The notes beneath the pieces are model-generated. The model was not told the origin of the DNA. It was given only the letters and a program-made list of their open reading frames with translations, and did not search any database. From Comamonadaceae bacterium (GTDB lineage: Bacteria; Pseudomonadota; Gammaproteobacteria; Burkholderiales; Burkholderiaceae_C): a DNA stretch of 17,106 nucleotides. The number at the start of each line of letters is the position of its first letter. Within the stretch, counting starts at the first letter, position 1. Below, in pieces: positions 15,035-17,106 of the stretch. The position numbers were made by a program, and so were the translations under genes. Where the stretch lies: assembly GCA_947460065.1 (NCBI GenBank), contig CANHGF010000013.1, positions 1 to 17,106 on the forward strand, written 5' to 3'.

Positions 15035-15748
15035 CTAGCGGGCTGGAGCGCGGCGCCAGCTCGCGCTGTATCTCTTGTGGGCCTGCCTGAGGTGTTTTTG
15101 CATGGCTTTTCGCGCTGCAGTGGCGTCGCCCGCTTCGATGGCATCGAGCACCTGCTGGTGTTCTTCAATGGCGGCCCGCCAGGACTCAGGATGTTCGAAA
15201 TACGTGCCCAGACGTTCAAACAACGGGCCTTCACGGGCCTGCCACAGGCGCTGGACGATATCGAGCAAAACACCATTGCCACACGCTTTGGCAATCGCCT
15301 CATGAAAGGCTTGATCTCCCGCCCGCGGCATCTTCCCTTGCTGGGCTTCAGAGCGCATCTGCTGCAGAGCGCTGCGCATCGCCTTGAGCTGCACCCGGCT
15401 GGCCTGCTGCGCCGCCAGCGCAGCCACCTCGGCCTCGACCACCTGGCGCGCGCTCATCACCTCCAGCGGGCCCCACTCGGTCTCGCCGCTCGCGGCTGCG
15501 GCTGGCTTGCCGGTCGGGCTGGGCTTGACATAGATTCCCGAACCAGTGCGCACCTCGATCAGTCCTTGCACCTCCAGGGCAATCAGGGCCTCCCGCACCG
15601 AGGGGCGGCTTACGCCCAATTGCTGGGCCAGATCGCGTTCGGCCGGCAGCCTGGCGCCAACCGCAAACTCGCCATCGGCCATGAGCTGGCGCAGCTGACC
15701 TGCGATCTGCAGATACAGGCGTTGGGGCTCGATGGCTTGAATTGGCAC
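15035..15748 (-). CDS. GntR-family regulator, FadR subfamily (FCD domain)
   Basis: A 237-residue DNA-binding regulator starting with GTG at 15748. Residues 9-75 are the GntR winged helix (RLPAERDLAQQLGVSRPSVREALIALE, then VRTGSGIYV). The C-terminal FCD domain shows the metal-binding set D145, H149 (DQAFHEAIA), H197 (EEHQQ) and H219 (KHLRQAH), which usually helps bind a carboxylate ligand. This fits a uronate- or aldonate-responsive repressor like UxuR/ExuR, but the exact ortholog is not clear. It is the promoter-proximal gene of the nine-gene operon and faces a perfect FCD-type operator 31 bp upstream, so autoregulation is likely. Confidence 0.93.
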   Translation of the reverse strand: MPIQAIEPQRLYLQIAGQLRQLMADGEFAVGARLPAERDLAQQLGVSRPSVREALIALEVQGLIEVRTGSGIYVKPSPTGKPAAAASGETEWGPLEVMSARQVVEAEVAALAAQQASRVQLKAMRSALQQMRSEAQQGKMPRAGDQAFHEAIAKACGNGVLLDIVQRLWQAREGPLFERLGTYFEHPESWRAAIEEHQQVLDAIEAGDATAARKAMQKHLRQAHKRYSASWRRAPAR

Positions 15749-15769
15749 GGTGCTCAGGGATTACGACAA

Positions 15770-15798
15770 TTGGACAGGTGGTCTGACCAATTTATGAT
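15770..15798 (+). promoter_or_regulatory. Candidate promoter for the Bug-sulfatase unit
   Basis: TTGGAC (15770-15775) is followed by 17 bp and TATGAT (15793-15798, 5 of 6 to the -10 consensus). The -35 is weak (3 of 6), as is common when an activator or repressor is involved. The GntR operator lies wholly inside the spacer, so the bound regulator would occlude the promoter. The leader to the Bug start would be about 84 nt. Confidence 0.45.
15779..15789. promoter_or_regulatory. FadR/FCD-type GntR operator
   Basis: TGGTCTGACCA is a perfect fit to the TNGTNNNACNA half-site pattern of FadR-subfamily regulators, with 4-bp arms and a 3-bp spacer. It is nested in a wider inverted repeat, AATTGG (15768-15773) and CCAATT (15787-15792). 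It lies 31 bp upstream of the gntR start, next to an AT-rich CATAAA on the minus strand that could be that gene's -10, and within the spacer of the plus-strand promoter. The neighbouring GntR protein is the obvious ligand. Confidence 0.75.
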
Positions 15799-15877
15799 CG
15801 CATCTCCAAGCTGTCTCGCTATCAGGTTCAACCCTAGTGTGGTGCGTCTGCCGAGCGAGATATCACCTTGACATGCC

Positions 15878-15881
15878 GGAG
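15878..15881 (+). promoter_or_regulatory. Ribosome-binding site that sets the Bug gene start
   Basis: GGAG is followed by a 7-nt spacer and ATG at 15889. This favours that ATG over the in-frame TTG at 15868, which has no such site. Confidence 0.6.
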
Positions 15882-15888
15882 TTCGCCC

Positions 15889-16875
15889 ATGTCCATGATG
15901 CATTCAGACCCTGTCCGCCGGGTATTTAAGGCGCTGGCTGCGACCTTGTTGTGCTTACATTGTTGCGGGGCTCTGGCACAGTCCTGGCCAGCCAAGCCGG
16001 TGCGTGTGATCGTGCCCTTCCCGCCGGGTGGGGCTTCCGATGCACTGGCGCGCATGGTGGCGCAGAAGATGGGCGAACAGCTGGGCCAGAGCTTTGTTGT
16101 CGAGAACAAGCCGGGTGCCGCCAGTACGATTGGGATTGCTGAGGCGGCCAAGGCGCCTGCTGACGGCTATACGCTTTTGCTTGCGGCGGCGCCCTTTGTG
16201 ATCACCCAGTACGTCTATCCCAAGCTGCCGTACGAGGTGCGCCGCGATTTTGTGCCCATCGGTCTGCTGCAGACCACGCCGACCTTGCTGGTGGTACATC
16301 CCGGGCTGGGCGCCGGCAGTGTGGCCGACTTCCTCAAGCTCGCCAAATCCAAGCCTGGGCAGATCTCCTACGCAACGCCCGGTTCGGGCAGTCTGCCCCA
16401 CCTCATCGGCGAGTTGCTCAAGTTACAAGCCGGTGTGGATTTGCTTCATGTGCCCTACAAGGGGGGCGGCCCGGCGCTGGCCGACCTACTTGCTGGCCAT
16501 GCCAGCAGTGCGTTTTTGTCGCCCATTGAGGTCAATGCCCACATCAAGAGTGGAAAGCTGCTGGCCTTGGCTTCAAGCTCGGTCAAGCGCACACCCGGTT
16601 TGGCCAGCCTGCCTACTCTGGCTGAATCGGGCGTGCCCGACTTCGAGTCGCTGGCCTGGTTTGGTTTCGTGGGGCGTGCGGGTACGCCCGCCGATGTCTT
16701 GGCCAAGCTGTCCGAGCACCTTCAGCGCGCCCTGAGCAGTGCCGATGTGCGCAGCAAGATCGCGCAAAGCGGTGATGTGCCAGCCGGCACCGTGCAGGAG
16801 TTTGCAGACCTGTTGAGCCGCGAGCACCTGCGTTGGGAGCGCACGGTGCGCAGCGCCAACATCAAGCCAGAGTGA
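15889..16875 (+). CDS. Bug/TctC-family periplasmic solute-binding protein
   Basis: A 328-residue periplasmic receptor of the tripartite tricarboxylate type (Bug family). The signal peptide covers residues 1-30, with a basic RRVFK start, a Leu/Ala/Cys-rich core, and GALA before QSWPAKPVRV. VPFPPGGASDALAR (42-55) and VENKPGAAST (71-80) are the two diagnostic family motifs that grip a carboxylate. GGGPALADLLAGH and LPTLAESGVPDFES are the typical distal ones. No TctA or TctB membrane genes are in the window, which is common because Burkholderiales have many orphan Bug genes. The sulfatase gene starts 7 bp after its stop, so the ligand may be a sulfated organic acid or its product. The gene is divergent from gntR and shares its control region. 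Confidence 0.93.
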   Translation: MSMMHSDPVRRVFKALAATLLCLHCCGALAQSWPAKPVRVIVPFPPGGASDALARMVAQKMGEQLGQSFVVENKPGAASTIGIAEAAKAPADGYTLLLAAAPFVITQYVYPKLPYEVRRDFVPIGLLQTTPTLLVVHPGLGAGSVADFLKLAKSKPGQISYATPGSGSLPHLIGELLKLQAGVDLLHVPYKGGGPALADLLAGHASSAFLSPIEVNAHIKSGKLLALASSSVKRTPGLASLPTLAESGVPDFESLAWFGFVGRAGTPADVLAKLSEHLQRALSSADVRSKIAQSGDVPAGTVQEFADLLSREHLRWERTVRSANIKPE

Positions 16876-16882
16876 GAAGACC

Positions 16883-17106
16883 ATGGCCGACATTCGTCCT
16901 AACATCCTGTGGTATTGCGCCGATCAGCAACGCTGGGACACAGTGCATGCGCTGGGCAATGCCCACATTCGAACCAACACGCTTGATGATCTGACCCGCG
17001 CTGGGGTGGCCTTTGAACGGGCGTACACCCAGAGTCCGATCTGCACCCCCGCGCGTGCCAGCTTTTTGACCTGGCGCTATCCGGCCTCGCATCATGTCTA
17101 TCTGAA
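16883..17106 (+). CDS. Type I sulfatase (formylglycine-dependent), N-terminal fragment
   Basis: The first 74 residues of an arylsulfatase-like hydrolase; the frame is open to the right edge. RPNILWYCADQQRWDT places the metal-binding Asp at D14 in the DQQRWD form seen in choline-sulfatase-like and phosphonate monoester hydrolase-like members. CTPAR (54-58) is the formylglycine signature, with C54 the residue to be oxidised by a maturase. The signature normally ends LTGR, but here it is LTWR: W64 replaces the conserved Gly (TGG codon at 17072-17074). There is no signal peptide at the start, so a cytoplasmic enzyme is likely. It begins 7 bp after the Bug gene, behind a GAGAAGA site. The substrate is unknown. 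Sulfatase versus phosphonate hydrolase cannot be settled from the fragment. Confidence 0.88.
   Translation, partial: MADIRPNILWYCADQQRWDTVHALGNAHIRTNTLDDLTRAGVAFERAYTQSPICTPARASFLTWRYPASHHVYL

Noticed and set aside
15868..15888. Upstream TTG start for the Bug gene
   Set aside because: It has no ribosome-binding site and would add a non-signal-like stretch before the signal peptide; GGAG with 7-nt spacing supports the ATG at 15889.

Overview
The window looks like a chromosomal catabolic region of a betaproteobacterium, most likely Burkholderiales and probably Comamonadaceae-like. The reasons are high GC, wall-to-wall coding, a Bug/TctC-family periplasmic receptor, a Liv-type ABC importer beside an amidohydrolase, and a TRAP-linked uronate cluster. 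The taxonomic call is inference; no rRNA or other marker gene is present. I see no mobile element, CRISPR array, tRNA or rRNA.

Layout. (1) Positions 1-3752, plus strand: the end of a Liv-type importer operon, livH (partial)-livM-livG-livF-livK-like receptor. It closes on a hairpin with oligo-T/oligo-A flanks that can terminate both strands (3771-3801). (2) Positions 3828-5427, minus strand: an amidohydrolase-2 family enzyme followed by a MarR regulator. They are driven by a good sigma70-type promoter (TTGACA, 17 bp, TTAAAT) with dyads at the -35 element and at the expected transcription start. (3) Positions 5600-15748, minus strand: a nine-gene block gntR-dctP-dctQ-dctM-uxaA-MR/enolase-ldh2-uxuB-manD. 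Gaps are very short or are 4-bp ATGA overlaps, so this is probably one operon for uptake and dehydration of hexuronates or aldonates. (4) Positions 15889-17106, plus strand, divergent from gntR: a Bug receptor gene followed 7 bp later by the start of a type I sulfatase that runs off the window.

How it works together. The TRAP transporter would import a uronate or aldonate. The mannitol-dehydrogenase-family enzyme interconverts ketouronate and aldonate. ManD and the altronate dehydratase homologue would then form 2-keto-3-deoxy-D-gluconate (KDG) from mannonate and altronate. A second enolase-superfamily enzyme with the full mandelate-racemase catalytic set and an Ldh_2-type dehydrogenase form an extra pair with no assigned substrate. 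No uronate isomerase, KDG kinase or KDPG aldolase is in the window, so these must lie elsewhere or the true substrate enters as an aldonate. A perfect FadR/GntR-type operator (TGGTCTGACCA) lies between the divergent gntR and Bug-sulfatase units and probably ties the two together.

Points worth a second look: Asn in place of the usual metal-binding Asp in the amidohydrolase; Thr in place of the usual active-site Asn in the UxuB-like enzyme; Trp in place of Gly at the end of the sulfatase signature; a 30-bp palindrome between dctP and dctQ that pairs fully only in the sense RNA; and the possible link of a sulfatase to uronate catabolism. I see no clearly unprecedented system. The best candidates are the unassigned enolase/Ldh_2 pair and the sulfatase-uronate coupling.
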